DNA from: an uncultured Clostridia bacterium
GTDB taxonomy: Bacteria; Bacillota; Clostridia; Oscillospirales; Butyricicoccaceae
Assembly (NCBI GenBank): GCA_947648385.1
Contig: CANSNO010000015.1
Coordinates: forward strand, 1 to 36,698
Reading direction: 5' to 3'
DNA length: 36,698 nt
Part shown: in pieces, positions 1 to 8,164 of the stretch
Numbering within the stretch: position 1 is the first letter of the stretch
How the letters are laid out: each line of letters starts with the position of its first letter
Position numbers and translations under genes: made by a program
Notes under the pieces: model-generated
Databases searched by the model: none
Seen by the model: the letters and a program-made list of their open reading frames with translations, nothing else
Told to the model about the DNA's origin: nothing

Positions 1-120
1 CAACTTTTGGGCGTCTCATGACGCCTCGCCGCAAGTGCGGCGTAAGGATTTTGCCGAATTGATTTCGGCAAAATCTATTTAATAAAACGGGGCCCCCGAA
101 AAATGATTGTTTTTCGGGGA
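1..120 (+). repeat. Dispersed multi-hairpin repeat, copy 1
   Basis: First of four copies in this window; the left end may run off the window. It holds successive hairpins: GGCGTC/GACGCC, CGCCGC-AAGT-GCGGCG, then arms ATTTTGCCGA/TCGGCAAAAT, a spacer like CTATTTAATAAAACGGGGCC, and a last hairpin CCCCGAAAAA/TTTTTCGGGG. The other copies lie at 7988-8124 (reverse), 10385-10506 and 12984-13123. It sits just upstream of the nfo promoter, outside any gene. Confidence 0.85.
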
Positions 121-129
121 AATCTTGTT

Positions 130-158
130 TTGAACAGGCAGGGCTTTTGTGGTAGAAT
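130..158 (+). promoter_or_regulatory. Candidate promoter of the endonuclease IV gene
   Basis: TTGAAC at 130-135, a 17-bp spacer and TAGAAT at 153-158, about 35 bases upstream of the start codon and directly after repeat copy 1. Confidence 0.55.
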
Positions 159-193
159 TATAGTACTATATATAATAAAGGAGTTAGCGTATT

Positions 194-1024
194 ATGCTTC
201 GCATAGGCTGTCATCTTTCCTCATCAAAGGGCTTTAAGGCCATGGCCGAGACGGCGCTGTCCATAGGGGCCAACACATTCCAGTATTTTTCGCGCAATCC
301 GCGCGGAGGCTCGGCCAAGGCTGTCGACCCGGCCGATATAGAGGCGTACAAGGTCTTTGCCGCCGAAAACGATATAAAGGATATCCTGACCCACGCCCCC
401 TATACCCTCAATCCCTGCGCCGCCGACGAGGGGCTGAGGGAGTTTGCAAAAAACACCATGCTTGACGACCTTCAGCGTCTCGAGCTGCTGGACGGCGGCC
501 TTTACAACTTCCATCCCGGCAGCCATGTGAAGCAGGGGATAGAGGTCGGCACGGAGTATATCGCCGCCATGCTGAACGAGGTGCTGTGGCCCCAAATGCG
601 CTCCACCGTGCTGTTGGAGACAATGGCCGGCAAGGGCAGCGAGATAGGCCGCACTTTTGAAGAATTGAGGGACATTATAGATAAGGTGGAGCTGAAGGAC
701 AAGCTGGGCGTCTGTCTCGACACCTGCCACATATGGGAGGGCGGCTATGATATAGTAAACGACCTTGACGGCGTTATTGAGAGCTTTGACAAAATTATCG
801 GCCTCGACAGGCTGAAAGCCATACATCTCAACGACAGCAAAAATCCCATTTCGGCCCACAAGGACCGCCATGAGAAAATAGGCGACGGTTCCCTTGGCCT
901 TGAGGCAATCGAGCGTATTATAAATCATCCGTCCCTGAGGGACAAGCCCTTCTTTTTGGAGACGCCCAACGAGCTTGAGGGCTACGCCGAGGAGATAGAA
1001 TTGCTCAAAAAGCTCTATCATTGA
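194..1024 (+). CDS. nfo: Deoxyribonuclease IV (AP endonuclease, Nfo family)
   Basis: This enzyme cleaves DNA 5' to abasic sites in base-excision repair and uses a trinuclear zinc centre in the Nfo family. The 276-residue protein has the usual length and a complete set of likely metal ligands: H67, H107, E142, D176, H179, H211, D224, H226 and E256. They lie in recognisable family motifs such as [21 protein letters not shown] and FLETPN. The ATG at 194 follows AAAGGAG with good spacing. The gene is apparently transcribed alone from the promoter at 130-158. No clear terminator was seen after it. Confidence 0.96.
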   Translation: MLRIGCHLSSSKGFKAMAETALSIGANTFQYFSRNPRGGSAKAVDPADIEAYKVFAAENDIKDILTHAPYTLNPCAADEGLREFAKNTMLDDLQRLELLDGGLYNFHPGSHVKQGIEVGTEYIAAMLNEVLWPQMRSTVLLETMAGKGSEIGRTFEELRDIIDKVELKDKLGVCLDTCHIWEGGYDIVNDLDGVIESFDKIIGLDRLKAIHLNDSKNPISAHKDRHEKIGDGSLGLEAIERIINHPSLRDKPFFLETPNELEGYAEEIELLKKLYH

Positions 1025-1213
1025 TATATATACCACTCTGACGTTGTGCAATATATATAATAATTTAACCCCTTTTTCACAAAACTTACAAAAATCGTTT
1101 GCGTCACGAGTTTTGCATTTATATTCAAACGGATATGTGATATTATTAGTGAGGTAAAGCGGTGAGGGAGTACCACGGCGCCGCTATCTTGACAAACAGG
1201 GGGATAATATTTC

Positions 1214-1519
1214 ATGTATCAGAGCAAATTGCAGAATAAAAGCACCGATGAGTTTTTCCGCGCCGTGCAGTCGCTGAAAAACCTTGAGGAGTTTTACAGG
1301 TTTTTTGAGGACGTCTGTACGGTAAGCGAGCTGAAAGCCATAGTCCAGCGATATGACGTGGCCCTCATGCTCCGCGAGGGAGTGACATACAACGTCATCG
1401 CCGAAAAGACGGGGGCATCGACGGCCACCATTTCCCGTGTCAACAGGGCGCTGCAGTATGGGGCCGACGGCTATAAGCTGGTATTTTCCAAGCTTTTCGG
1501 CGACAGATACGACAAATAA
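1214..1519 (+). CDS. yerC: YerC/YecD family TrpR-related regulator
   Basis: A 101-residue protein of the TrpR-like YerC/YecD family, a small DNA-binding family common in Firmicutes with poorly defined ligands and targets. The C-terminal two-thirds form the TrpR-type helix-turn-helix, with a GVTYNVIAEKTGASTATISR stretch at about residues 56-75. The ATG at 1214 lies about 9 bases after a GGGGG run. The leader at about 1157-1184 can form a small AGCGG/CCGCT hairpin of unknown role. The gene ends in a strong terminator shared with the convergent AraC gene. E. coli TrpR binds tryptophan, but nothing here shows that this protein does. Confidence 0.9.
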   Translation: MYQSKLQNKSTDEFFRAVQSLKNLEEFYRFFEDVCTVSELKAIVQRYDVALMLREGVTYNVIAEKTGASTATISRVNRALQYGADGYKLVFSKLFGDRYDK

Positions 1520-1522
1520 AGT

Positions 1523-1562
1523 AAAGCCCCGTGGCCGTAATCTGCGGCCACGGGGCTTTTTT
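1523..1562. terminator. Bidirectional terminator between yerC and the AraC gene
   Basis: Long GC-rich hairpin with arms AAGCCCCGTGGCCG and CGGCCACGGGGCTT (small loop), followed by TTTTTT on the + strand. On the - strand the AAA before the left arm gives a shorter U-run. The stop codon of the - strand gene overlaps the U-tract. Confidence 0.9.
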
Positions 1563-2424
1563 ATTCGTTGTCTATATCCTTTTTGGAGCCCATGGAGCCG
1601 AAGCTTCTGGGGCTGGCCTTGAATATCGAGCGGAAGGCCCTTAAAAAGGCCGAGTAGTTGTCATATCCCACGGCCTGAGCCGCCTTTGTCACAGGCACGC
1701 CGTCGCCTATCATGGCGGCCGCCGCCAGCACGCGGCGGCGCGTTATATATTGGTGGAGGGTATAGCCGCTCTGCTCCTTGAAGCGGCGCATGAGGTGATA
1801 GCGGCTGATGTAAAAGGAGGATGAGAGAGCTTCCACCGACAGGTCGCCGCCGAGGTTTTCCTCGATATATTTTATGATGCCGGTTATCTTGGGGTCGGGG
1901 GCGCGCCTTTGCAGCCTGTCCCGTCCCTCAAGAAATATGCGGCAGACCTTTATCATAAATACGGCAAATAGCTTTTCGCTCATCATCGGGGAAAGATATT
2001 TGTCCGAAAGAGCCGCCTCGCGGATGTCGTCCAGCGTCTTTATAAGGCTGAGTCTGTCGCTCGGCCCTGTGCGGCGCAGAAAGCCCTCCACCGGCCCGGC
2101 CCTGTCAAAGCAGACGGAAAGCTGTCCTCCGCCTATTCTGTTTAGAAAATCGGGGGTCATCCATATTACATACCTCTCGTATTCCTCGCCCGAGGCTATG
2201 ACCGGCATATGTATGCTGCCGTGAGGGACGAAGAGGAGGTCGCCCGGCTCCAGAACGCAGGGAATGCCCTCCATATGGTATGTCACGCGGCCCGACAGCA
2301 AAAGCACCAGCTTGTCAAACTCGTGATAGTGGTATTCAACCTTTGGGGCCTTGGAATCCTTCAGGTGGAATATCCTGAAATCCTCGTGCAGAAAGCCTCT
2401 TTTTTGGCCTGAAACAGCCTCCAT
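1561..2424 (-). CDS. AraC family transcriptional regulator
   Basis: A transcription regulator of 287 residues with an N-terminal cupin-like sensing domain (about residues 25-150) and a C-terminal AraC double helix-turn-helix. The latter begins near IIKYIEENLGGDLSVEALS and ends with the typical VGYDNYSAFLRAFRSIFKASP segment. The ATG at 2424 was chosen because GAGGTG precedes it by about 5 bases; the upstream in-frame start at 2454 lacks such a site. The effector is unknown. The gene runs in the same direction as the SleB-type gene behind it but is separated by a hairpin. No adjacent sugar-utilisation genes point to a regulon. Confidence 0.92.
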   Translation of the reverse strand: MEAVSGQKRGFLHEDFRIFHLKDSKAPKVEYHYHEFDKLVLLLSGRVTYHMEGIPCVLEPGDLLFVPHGSIHMPVIASGEEYERYVIWMTPDFLNRIGGGQLSVCFDRAGPVEGFLRRTGPSDRLSLIKTLDDIREAALSDKYLSPMMSEKLFAVFMIKVCRIFLEGRDRLQRRAPDPKITGIIKYIEENLGGDLSVEALSSSFYISRYHLMRRFKEQSGYTLHQYITRRRVLAAAAMIGDGVPVTKAAQAVGYDNYSAFLRAFRSIFKASPRSFGSMGSKKDIDNE

Positions 2425-2448
2425 ATAATCACCTCGCCGTAAAGATAA

Positions 2449-2473
2449 CCCCACAAGGCCGCGCCCTGTGGGG
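2449..2473 (-). terminator. Hairpin after the SleB-type gene
   Basis: Arms CCCCACA (2449-2455) and TGTGGGG (2467-2473). Read on the - strand it is followed by TTATCTTT, so it could be a weak terminator between the hydrolase gene and the AraC gene. A candidate - strand AraC promoter (TTGATA, 16 bp, TTTAAT) lies at the end of the hydrolase gene, which would place this hairpin in the AraC leader. Confidence 0.5.
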
Positions 2474-2524
2474 AAAGTGAAGTTGAAAAGTAATTTTAAA
2501 ATTAAAACGGTGTTAAAAATTGTA

Positions 2525-3508
2525 TCAAGAATAGAACGCGTGATTTCCGATAGTGGTCACATAGGTTCTGTTGTTCCTTATCCACTTGGCCGAAGTCGTT
2601 TTGGGATTGAAGAAGAACAGGCTGGTGTCGGTGACCGAATATCCCTCCAGGCACAGCTTGGCGGCGATAAGGCTTTCCTGATTGGGATAGACGTCCATGG
2701 CGCCGTTATAGGCCGTGGTGAACTGAACTCCGCTGGAGCGGTCGTAGATGACCCCCGATACCGTGTTGGGGAAGGAGGGGTTCTTGACGCGGTTCATTAT
2801 GACATTGCCGACGGCAATTTTGCCCTCGAGGGGCTGGTTGCCGCTTTCGGCTCTGATGAGCCTTGCAAGAAGCATATAGTCGTTCTGGTCGTAAAACTCG
2901 GCGCCGCTCAAAAGTCTTTCGCCGTTTTGGCTCAGGGTGGCGACAGCCTCGCCGTCGTCCCAATCGACGTCATAGGAAAAAATCTTTGCCAGCGCCCTCA
3001 GAGGCACATAGAAGCATCCGTCCTTCTCATAACAGGGGGAGGAGAGGGGAAGTATGCGACCGTCCACATAATAATATATATTGCCCTCTGTGAACTCCAT
3101 GTAGCGTCCTTCGCAGGAGAGGGTAACCTTGCCGCCCTCATATCCGAATATGGCGTCGGGATGGTGGAGGGTGACAAAATCTCTCAGGGAGACGAAGGTC
3201 GTGCCGCCTATAAGAGCCGTCCTCATGTTTCCGTCGGTTTGCGGAGCCGACGCCGCCGTTTCGAAAAGCGACGCTATAGAGAAGAAGCCCTCCAGAGCCG
3301 AATACCATTCTCCCTTCGCCAAATCCTCATATTCGACAAAGAGAGGCTCGGCGTCCTCCGCCTCGGGCTGGTTTGAAGCCTCGGCCGATACCGCCTGTGT
3401 AAAAACAATCTGAGGAGTTACAGTCTCCTCTGCCGCAAGGGCCGTCGCGAGGCCCGGGATCATCATGCAAATGATCGTGAAAGCTGAAATAAGTCTGAGC
3501 TTTCCCAT
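2525..3508 (-). CDS. SleB/CwlJ-type cell-wall hydrolase with copper-amine-oxidase-like N-domain
   Basis: Predicted exported peptidoglycan hydrolase of 327 residues. An N-terminal signal peptide (hydrophobic core LISAFTIICMMIPGLATALA) is followed by a low-complexity acidic linker, then a copper-amine-oxidase-N-like module at about 90-195 (VSLRDF...VPLRALAKIF pattern). A Hydrolase_2 (SleB/CwlJ) domain fills the C-terminus, beginning ARLIRAESGNQPLEGKIAVG with the conserved glutamate of this fold. SleB proteins degrade spore cortex, but similar fusions may act on vegetative walls. The ATG at 3508 is preferred over a GTG at 3517 because AAAGGA is 10 bases upstream of the ATG and only one base from the GTG. 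Two repeated operator-like sites lie at its promoter. Confidence 0.9.
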   Translation of the reverse strand: MGKLRLISAFTIICMMIPGLATALAAEETVTPQIVFTQAVSAEASNQPEAEDAEPLFVEYEDLAKGEWYSALEGFFSIASLFETAASAPQTDGNMRTALIGGTTFVSLRDFVTLHHPDAIFGYEGGKVTLSCEGRYMEFTEGNIYYYVDGRILPLSSPCYEKDGCFYVPLRALAKIFSYDVDWDDGEAVATLSQNGERLLSGAEFYDQNDYMLLARLIRAESGNQPLEGKIAVGNVIMNRVKNPSFPNTVSGVIYDRSSGVQFTTAYNGAMDVYPNQESLIAAKLCLEGYSVTDTSLFFFNPKTTSAKWIRNNRTYVTTIGNHAFYS

Positions 3509-3545
3509 TGTAATCACATCCTTTCCGGTGAAAAAAAGCCGTGGG

Positions 3546-3603
3546 GTTGTAACCGTTTTGCAACTTCTCGACTATACTACACGATTTGTTACCGTTTTGC
3601 AAC
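3546..3603 (-). promoter_or_regulatory. Two repeated operator-like sites at the SleB-type promoter
   Basis: Two 19-bp sites, 3546-3564 and 3585-3603, are nearly identical (about 16 of 19 bases, sharing ACCGTTTTGCAAC). They start 39 bp apart. The first is an imperfect dyad of form GTTGNAA-N5-TTNCAAC. On the - strand the distal site supplies a -35 TTGCAA, with TAGTAT 17 bp downstream as -10. The proximal site would fall just after the transcription start. This is a common layout for a repressor. Confidence 0.55.
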
Positions 3604-3819
3604 CTTTGGCTGAATATAGTATTCCAAGAAAAAACAGATAATTGTATGTACAATATGCACTATTTTAGCTTTTTTAATGCCGCAGAATATGTGGTATTTT
3701 TACGGTGCTTTTGTTAATATGAATATTTTATGAAGGCGGTGTTTGTGCAGTTTTCATAAATTCTTCGCCTCCTTCTTCATTAAACTGCAAAAAATAATAA
3801 GAGTTTAGAATATTTTATG

Positions 3820-3848
3820 TTGCAATAGGGCGCCAAAGTGTGTATAAT
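3820..3848 (+). promoter_or_regulatory. Promoter of the opp operon
   Basis: TTGCAA at 3820-3825, a 17-bp spacer and consensus TATAAT at 3843-3848. It is the best + strand promoter in the gap before oppB and implies a leader of about 265 bases. The region 3604-3819 is AT-rich with an imperfect inverted repeat (around 3733-3790, GAAGGCG/CGCCTCCTTC and GCAGTTTT/AAACTGC) and holds no gene that I can support. Confidence 0.75.
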
Positions 3849-3854
3849 ATCATT

Positions 3855-4122
3855 ATTCTTAACCCAAGCAAAGTGTTACATTTTTTCAGCGCCGAGTTCT
3901 GACGGAAAGGCTGTGCGTAGCTTCACCGTCGGCTGTAGCGAGCCTTTATGAAGGAAGCGCCGGAGAGGATGAAAGCGCCGCGTGCGGGAGCTTATTTGCC
4001 GGGACATATGTTTCGGCGTTATTTTGTCGAAAAAGCCACGGGCCGTACGGCTTTGCGTAAGAGTCGGCAAAATATCATCTTGCGCGGCTCTCCGCCTCGC
4101 AATGAAAACTCAAGGAGGAAAC
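3855..4122 (+). other. Long structured 5' leader of oppB
   Basis: About 265 untranslated bases between the promoter and oppB, GC-richer than the upstream gap. Possible elements: GACGG/CCGTC (3901-3905 with 3926-3930) competing with AAAGGCT/AGCCTTT (3906-3912 with 3941-3947); a 10-bp stem ATTTTGTCGA (4021-4030) with TCGGCAAAAT (4064-4073) enclosing a GCCGTACGGC dyad; and TTGCG/CGCAA just before the ribosome-binding site. The 10-bp stem resembles hairpin B of the dispersed repeats. I recognise no known riboswitch class. Confidence 0.5.
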
Positions 4123-5049
4123 ATGTGGAAATTTATCGTTAAACGACTTGTGTCGATGATTCCTGTTCTTCTGGGCGTTACTCTGGTCATTTACCTGATT
4201 ATGAGCATGGCGCCCGGCGACCCCGCCAAGGTTATCCTCGGCGAACAGGCAACACCCGAGCAGATCGCCGCCCTGAGAGATGAGCTTCACCTCAACGACC
4301 CTGTTCTCGTGCAGTACGCCAGATATATCGGCGGCCTGCTGACAGGCACAATGGGCAAATCCTATAACTCCGGTCTGGAGTGCGGCATCGAGATTATGGC
4401 CAGATTCCCCAACACGGTCAGACTGGCTTCCGTTTCGGTCGTTCTGTCGGTCGTATTGGCTCTGCCCCTCGGCGTCATCGCCGCCGTCAAGCAGAATACA
4501 ATCTTCGACGGCGCCAGCATGGTATTCGCCCTGATAGGCATTTCGATGCCCGTCTTCTGGCTGGGCATGCTGCTCATCCTGTTCTTCTCGCTTAGACTGG
4601 GCTGGTTCCCCTCCTCCGGTTCGGAGGGACTCAAGAGCCTTGTGCTTCCGGCCGTTACGCTGGGCTTCCAGCACATGGCGTCCATCGCTCGCGTCACCCG
4701 TTCTTCCATGCTGGAGGTCATTCGTGCCGACTACATAAGAACGGCTCGCGCCAAGGGCGTTTCCGAGAATAAGGTCATCACAAAGCACGCCCTGAAAAAC
4801 GCCCTTATCCCCACTGTTACGGTTATCGGCCTTCAGATAGGCGGTATGCTGGGCGGCTCGGTCATGACAGAGAGCGTCTTCGCGTGGCCCGGTATCGGCC
4901 GTCTGATGGTTCAGTCCATCAACAAGCGTGATATCCCCATGGTTCTGGGATGCGTTATCATGTTCTCGGTCAGCTTCTCCATCATCAACCTTATAGTCGA
5001 CGTGCTGTACGGTTTCATTGATCCGAGAATCAAGTCTCAGTACAAATAA
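4123..5049 (+). CDS. oppB: Oligopeptide ABC transporter permease OppB/DppB
   Basis: First of two membrane subunits of a peptide/nickel-family ABC importer. The 308-residue protein has a typical N-terminal transmembrane helix (KRLVSMIPVLLGVTLVIYLI), the extracytoplasmic DPAKVILG...LHLNDPVLVQY region, and five further helices. Its cytoplasmic EAA loop (YIRTARAKGVSENKVITKH) contacts the ATPases in this family. The ATG at 4123 follows AAGGAGG, while upstream in-frame starts fall in the structured leader. It heads oppB-oppC-oppD-oppF. No substrate-binding protein gene is in this operon. The two lipoproteins at 20.7-24.2 kb are the nearest candidate partners. Confidence 0.95.
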   Translation: MWKFIVKRLVSMIPVLLGVTLVIYLIMSMAPGDPAKVILGEQATPEQIAALRDELHLNDPVLVQYARYIGGLLTGTMGKSYNSGLECGIEIMARFPNTVRLASVSVVLSVVLALPLGVIAAVKQNTIFDGASMVFALIGISMPVFWLGMLLILFFSLRLGWFPSSGSEGLKSLVLPAVTLGFQHMASIARVTRSSMLEVIRADYIRTARAKGVSENKVITKHALKNALIPTVTVIGLQIGGMLGGSVMTESVFAWPGIGRLMVQSINKRDIPMVLGCVIMFSVSFSIINLIVDVLYGFIDPRIKSQYK

Positions 5050-5067
5050 GCGGGAGGTGCTTAAACG

Positions 5068-5964
5068 ATGAGCGAAAATAAAAAGACAAACATTAACGAG
5101 CTTTCGACAAAGTATAAAAAAAGAAGCCAGACGGCTGATATTTTCAGGCGCCTTTGCCGCAACAAGACAGCCGTTATCGGCGGCATAGTTGTCATCATCC
5201 TCTTGCTTATGGCTATCTTTGCCGACGTCCTTCATGACTATGAGGGCGAGGTCATCAAGCAGGACGTCACACAGAGGCTCCAGAGCCCCTCGGCCGAGCA
5301 TTGGTTCGGCACCGACGAGATGGGCCGTGACCTCTTTGCCAGAGTCTGCTACGGCGCCAAGTATTCGCTGCTGATAGGCTTCTGCGCCGCTGTTGTTTCC
5401 ATTGCCATAGGTCTGGTTCTGGGCGCTCTGGCCGGCTTCTACGGCGGCTGGATAGACATGATTATAATGAGAATCATGGACGTTCTGCTTGCCATTCCCG
5501 GCACGCTGCTGGCCATAGCCATCATGGCTTCTCTGGGCGCCAGCATCGGCAACCTTGTTATTGCCCTGTCTGTTTCCGGTATCCCCGGCTTTGCCCGTAT
5601 CGTCCGTTCTTCGGTTCTGACGATAAAGGACTCCGAGTATGTTGAGGCTGCAAGGGCCATCGGCGCTACCGACAGGATAATCATTTTCCGCCATGTTCTC
5701 CCCAACGGCATGGCTCCCCTTATAGTTCAGGCTACGCTCCGTATCGGTTCGGTCATTCTGTCGGCCGCCGGCCTGAGCTTCCTGGGTCTGGGCGTTCCGG
5801 CTCCCCATCCCGAATGGGGCGCTATACTCTCAAACGCCAGAAGCTATATAAGAGACTACAGCTACATCGCTCTGTTCCCGGGTCTCGCCATCATGACGAC
5901 CATCCTCTGCCTCAACCTGCTGGGCGACGGTCTGCGTGATGCTCTTGACCCCAAACTGAAATAA
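5068..5964 (+). CDS. oppC: Oligopeptide ABC transporter permease OppC/DppC
   Basis: Second membrane subunit, 298 residues. It has the family's N-terminal cytoplasmic tail, a first helix (AVIGGIVVIILLLMAIFADV), and the HWFGTDEMGRDLFARVCYGAKYSL motif characteristic of OppC/DppC. The core helices follow, with an EAA loop near YVEAARAIGATDRIIIFRHV and a GLSFLGLGVPAPHPEWG segment close to the C-terminus. The ATG at 5068 follows GGGAGGTG and lies 18 bases after oppB, consistent with one transcript. Whether the substrate is dipeptides or longer peptides cannot be told from the permease. Confidence 0.95.
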   Translation: MSENKKTNINELSTKYKKRSQTADIFRRLCRNKTAVIGGIVVIILLLMAIFADVLHDYEGEVIKQDVTQRLQSPSAEHWFGTDEMGRDLFARVCYGAKYSLLIGFCAAVVSIAIGLVLGALAGFYGGWIDMIIMRIMDVLLAIPGTLLAIAIMASLGASIGNLVIALSVSGIPGFARIVRSSVLTIKDSEYVEAARAIGATDRIIIFRHVLPNGMAPLIVQATLRIGSVILSAAGLSFLGLGVPAPHPEWGAILSNARSYIRDYSYIALFPGLAIMTTILCLNLLGDGLRDALDPKLK

Positions 5965-5979
5965 GGGGGCTTGAATAAC

Positions 5980-6984
5980 ATGAGTGAAAAGAAATACGCA
6001 GTTGAAATAGAGGATCTGGTTGTTGAGTTCAAGACGGACGACGGTATCGTCAAGGCTCTTAACGGCGTTGACCTCAAGATAGAAGAGGGCAAGACCCTCG
6101 GTCTCGTCGGCGAAACAGGCGCCGGCAAGACAACGACGGGCCTGTCGATTCTCAGGCTGGTTCCCAGCCCTCCGGGAAAGATAGTCAGCGGCACGATAAA
6201 GCTGAACGGCGAGAGCATCTTCGAGAAGCCCGAAGAGGAGATGCGTAAGCTCCGCGGCAAGGCCGTGTCCATGATATTCCAGGATCCCATGACCTCCCTC
6301 AACCCCGTTATGACGGTCGAGGAGCAGATAGCCGAGGTTATCGAGCTTCATGAGGATATCAACCACTCCGGCGCCATTCAGAAGGCCAAGGAAATGCTCG
6401 AGCTGGTCGGTATTCCCGGCGAGCGCGGCACAGAATATCCCCATCAGTTCTCCGGCGGCATGAAGCAGCGCGTCGTTATCGCCATCGCTCTGGCCTGCTC
6501 GCCCTCCCTGCTGATAGCCGACGAGCCTACAACGGCTCTTGACGTTACCATTCAGGCTCAGGTTCTGGAGATGATGAAGGACCTGAGAAACAGGCTGAAC
6601 ACATCCATGCTGATGATAACCCACGATCTGGGCATCGTCGCCGAGATATGCGATACCGTTTCGGTCATTTACGGCGGCCGCGTCATTGAGCACGGCTCGC
6701 TGGACGACGTTTTCAACAACACAAGGCATCCTTATACCGAGGGCCTGTTCCGCTCCCTGCCCAATCTGGACGACAGAACCTCCAAGCTGAAGCCCATCAA
6801 GGGTCTGATGCCCGATCCCATCAACCTGCCCGAAGGCTGCACATTCTATCCCAGATGCGATTACGCCATGGAGATATGCAAGACTGTAAAGCCCTCCAAG
6901 GTTTACAGGAACGACGAGCACTATGTTGAATGTCATCTTTATGATGAGAACAGCGTTAAAGAAGGGGGGAAAATTGGTAAATGA
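5980..6984 (+). CDS. oppD: Oligopeptide ABC transporter ATP-binding protein OppD/DppD
   Basis: ATPase subunit of the peptide importer, 334 residues. Visible motifs are Walker [12 protein letters not shown], the Q-loop [13 protein letters not shown], signature FSGGMKQR, Walker [13 protein letters not shown] and the switch histidine in [10 protein letters not shown]-terminal oligopeptide-transporter extension contains [14 protein letters not shown] and a later Cys; some DppD homologues bind an iron-sulfur cluster there. The ATG at 5980 is favoured over a TTG at 5971 because the AAGGGGG site directly abuts the TTG. The stop codon overlaps the oppF start in ATGA. Confidence 0.95.
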   Translation: MSEKKYAVEIEDLVVEFKTDDGIVKALNGVDLKIEEGKTLGLVGETGAGKTTTGLSILRLVPSPPGKIVSGTIKLNGESIFEKPEEEMRKLRGKAVSMIFQDPMTSLNPVMTVEEQIAEVIELHEDINHSGAIQKAKEMLELVGIPGERGTEYPHQFSGGMKQRVVIAIALACSPSLLIADEPTTALDVTIQAQVLEMMKDLRNRLNTSMLMITHDLGIVAEICDTVSVIYGGRVIEHGSLDDVFNNTRHPYTEGLFRSLPNLDDRTSKLKPIKGLMPDPINLPEGCTFYPRCDYAMEICKTVKPSKVYRNDEHYVECHLYDENSVKEGGKIGK

Positions 6985-7934
6985 GTGAAGTATTATTAGA
7001 TGTTCAGGGCCTGAAGAAGTACTTCCCCACAAAGAGGGGCCTTCTGCACGCCGTTGATGATGTTACATTTACAATTGAAAAGGGCAAGACGCTTGGCGTC
7101 GTCGGCGAGTCGGGATGCGGCAAGTCCACAACGGGCCGCGCCATCCTGAGACTGCTGGAGCCTACGGGAGGTTCCGTTCTGTTTGAGGGCGAGGACGTCG
7201 CCAAACTGAATCCCTCTCAGCTGCGCCATAAGCGCAAGGAGATGCAGATAATCTTCCAGGATCCGTTCTCCTCCCTTAACCCCAGAAAGACCGTCAGCCA
7301 GACAATCGAAGAGCCCCTGCAGCTCCATCATGTCATCGAAGACAAGACAGAGAGAATGCAGAAGGTTCTGGAGGTCATGGAAACAGTCGGTCTTGCCGAG
7401 AGATATGTCAATACATATCCCCATGAGCTGGACGGCGGCCGCCGTCAGCGTATCGGCATAGCCCGCGCTCTGGCCCTCGACCCCAAGTTTATCGTCTGCG
7501 ACGAGCCTGTTTCGGCTCTTGACGTTTCCATTCAGGCTCAGATTCTGAACCTGATGAATGATATTCAGGAGAGCCATGGCCTGACATATATGTTCATCAC
7601 CCATGACCTGTCTGTCGTTAACCATTTCTCCGATGATATCGCCGTTATGTATCTGGGCAAGCTGATTGAAAAGGCCCCCTCCGAGGTCCTCTTCAGCAAC
7701 CCTGTACATCCCTATACACAGGCTCTGCTGTCGGCTATTCCTATTCCGAAGGTTGGCGGCCCCAAGAAGGAGCGTATCCTGCTGAAGGGCGAGATCACCT
7801 CGCCCATCAATCCCAAGCCTGTTTGCCGTTTTGCCAACAGGTGCGCCTACGCTACCGACAGGTGCCGTTCGGAAGAGCCTCAGCTCAAGGAGATCGAGAC
7901 AGGACACTTTGTTTCCTGCTTCCTGACAGACTGA
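6981..7934 (+). CDS. oppF: Oligopeptide ABC transporter ATP-binding protein OppF/DppF
   Basis: Second ATPase subunit, 317 residues. It has Walker [13 protein letters not shown]-loop [13 protein letters not shown], Walker [14 protein letters not shown]-loop FITHDLS and the C-terminal Cys-containing extension ([14 protein letters not shown]). The ABC signature reads LDGGRRQR instead of LSGGQ; the serine-to-aspartate change is, to my knowledge, shared by many clostridial OppF proteins. If so, the two ATP sites of the OppD-OppF dimer are probably asymmetric. It overlaps oppD by 4 bases, which suggests translational coupling, and ends the operon before a strong terminator. Confidence 0.95.
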   Translation: MSEVLLDVQGLKKYFPTKRGLLHAVDDVTFTIEKGKTLGVVGESGCGKSTTGRAILRLLEPTGGSVLFEGEDVAKLNPSQLRHKRKEMQIIFQDPFSSLNPRKTVSQTIEEPLQLHHVIEDKTERMQKVLEVMETVGLAERYVNTYPHELDGGRRQRIGIARALALDPKFIVCDEPVSALDVSIQAQILNLMNDIQESHGLTYMFITHDLSVVNHFSDDIAVMYLGKLIEKAPSEVLFSNPVHPYTQALLSAIPIPKVGGPKKERILLKGEITSPINPKPVCRFANRCAYATDRCRSEEPQLKEIETGHFVSCFLTD

Positions 7935-7953
7935 TAAATTATCCATATGTTTT

Positions 7954-7985
7954 GCCGGTGGGCTTTGCCCCACCGGCATTTTTTA
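7954..7985 (+). terminator. Terminator of the opp operon
   Basis: Hairpin arms GCCGGTGGG (7954-7962) and CCCACCGGC (7969-7977) followed by ATTTTTTATT, about 20 bases after the oppF stop codon. Confidence 0.92.
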
Positions 7986-7987
7986 TT

Positions 7988-8124
7988 CCTCATTAAAAGA
8001 AGGTATTTTTAATGGAGGCCCCTTTTAATTAAATAGATTTTGCCGGAATGAATCCGTCAAAATCGTTACGCCGGACTGCCGGCGGACGGCGCAAAGCGCC
8101 GCTCGGTCCCACCTTTAGTGAAGC
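7988..8124 (-). repeat. Dispersed multi-hairpin repeat, copy 2 (reverse orientation)
   Basis: Reverse copy of the repeat at 1-120. Read on the - strand it carries a GGCGC/GCGCC hairpin, CGCCGG-CAGT-CCGGCG, then hairpin B (arms like GATTTTGACGGA and CCGGCAAAATC), the CTATTTAATTAAAAGGGGCC spacer and a last hairpin whose arms are CATTAAAA-like and differ entirely in sequence from copy 1. It fills the gap between the opp terminator and the next gene. Confidence 0.8.
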
Positions 8125-8161
8125 TTTTTGTTACTTTTTCTCAGAAAAAGTAACAAAAAGC
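8123..8161. terminator. Long AT-rich palindrome after the C45 gene
   Basis: Perfect 17-bp arms GCTTTTTGTTACTTTTT (8123-8139) and their complement (8145-8161) around a 5-base loop CTCAG. It lies 3 bases beyond the stop codon of the - strand C45 gene and abuts repeat copy 2. It probably ends that transcript, although the U-run is inside the stem rather than after it. Confidence 0.65.
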
Positions 8162-8164
8162 AGG

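Noticed and set aside
1157-1213. A known riboswitch in the yerC leader
   Set aside because: The AGCGG...CCGCT hairpin is too short and lacks conserved motifs of any class that I can recall.
1018-1215. A 65-residue - strand frame between nfo and yerC
   Set aside because: No ribosome-binding site, unlikely composition, and it covers the yerC promoter and leader region.
4075-5808. A 577-residue open frame antisense to oppB and oppC
   Set aside because: It lies wholly opposite two clearly conserved genes, has low-complexity His/Gln/Asp/Gly-rich composition and no ribosome-binding site. Long antisense frames like this (also at 5830-7032, 6996-7979 and 27117-28187) come from the codon bias of the real genes.
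8123-8161. Part of an insertion sequence end
   Set aside because: It is a perfect palindrome placed right after a stop codon, with no transposase or matching second end nearby; a terminator or hairpin is simpler.
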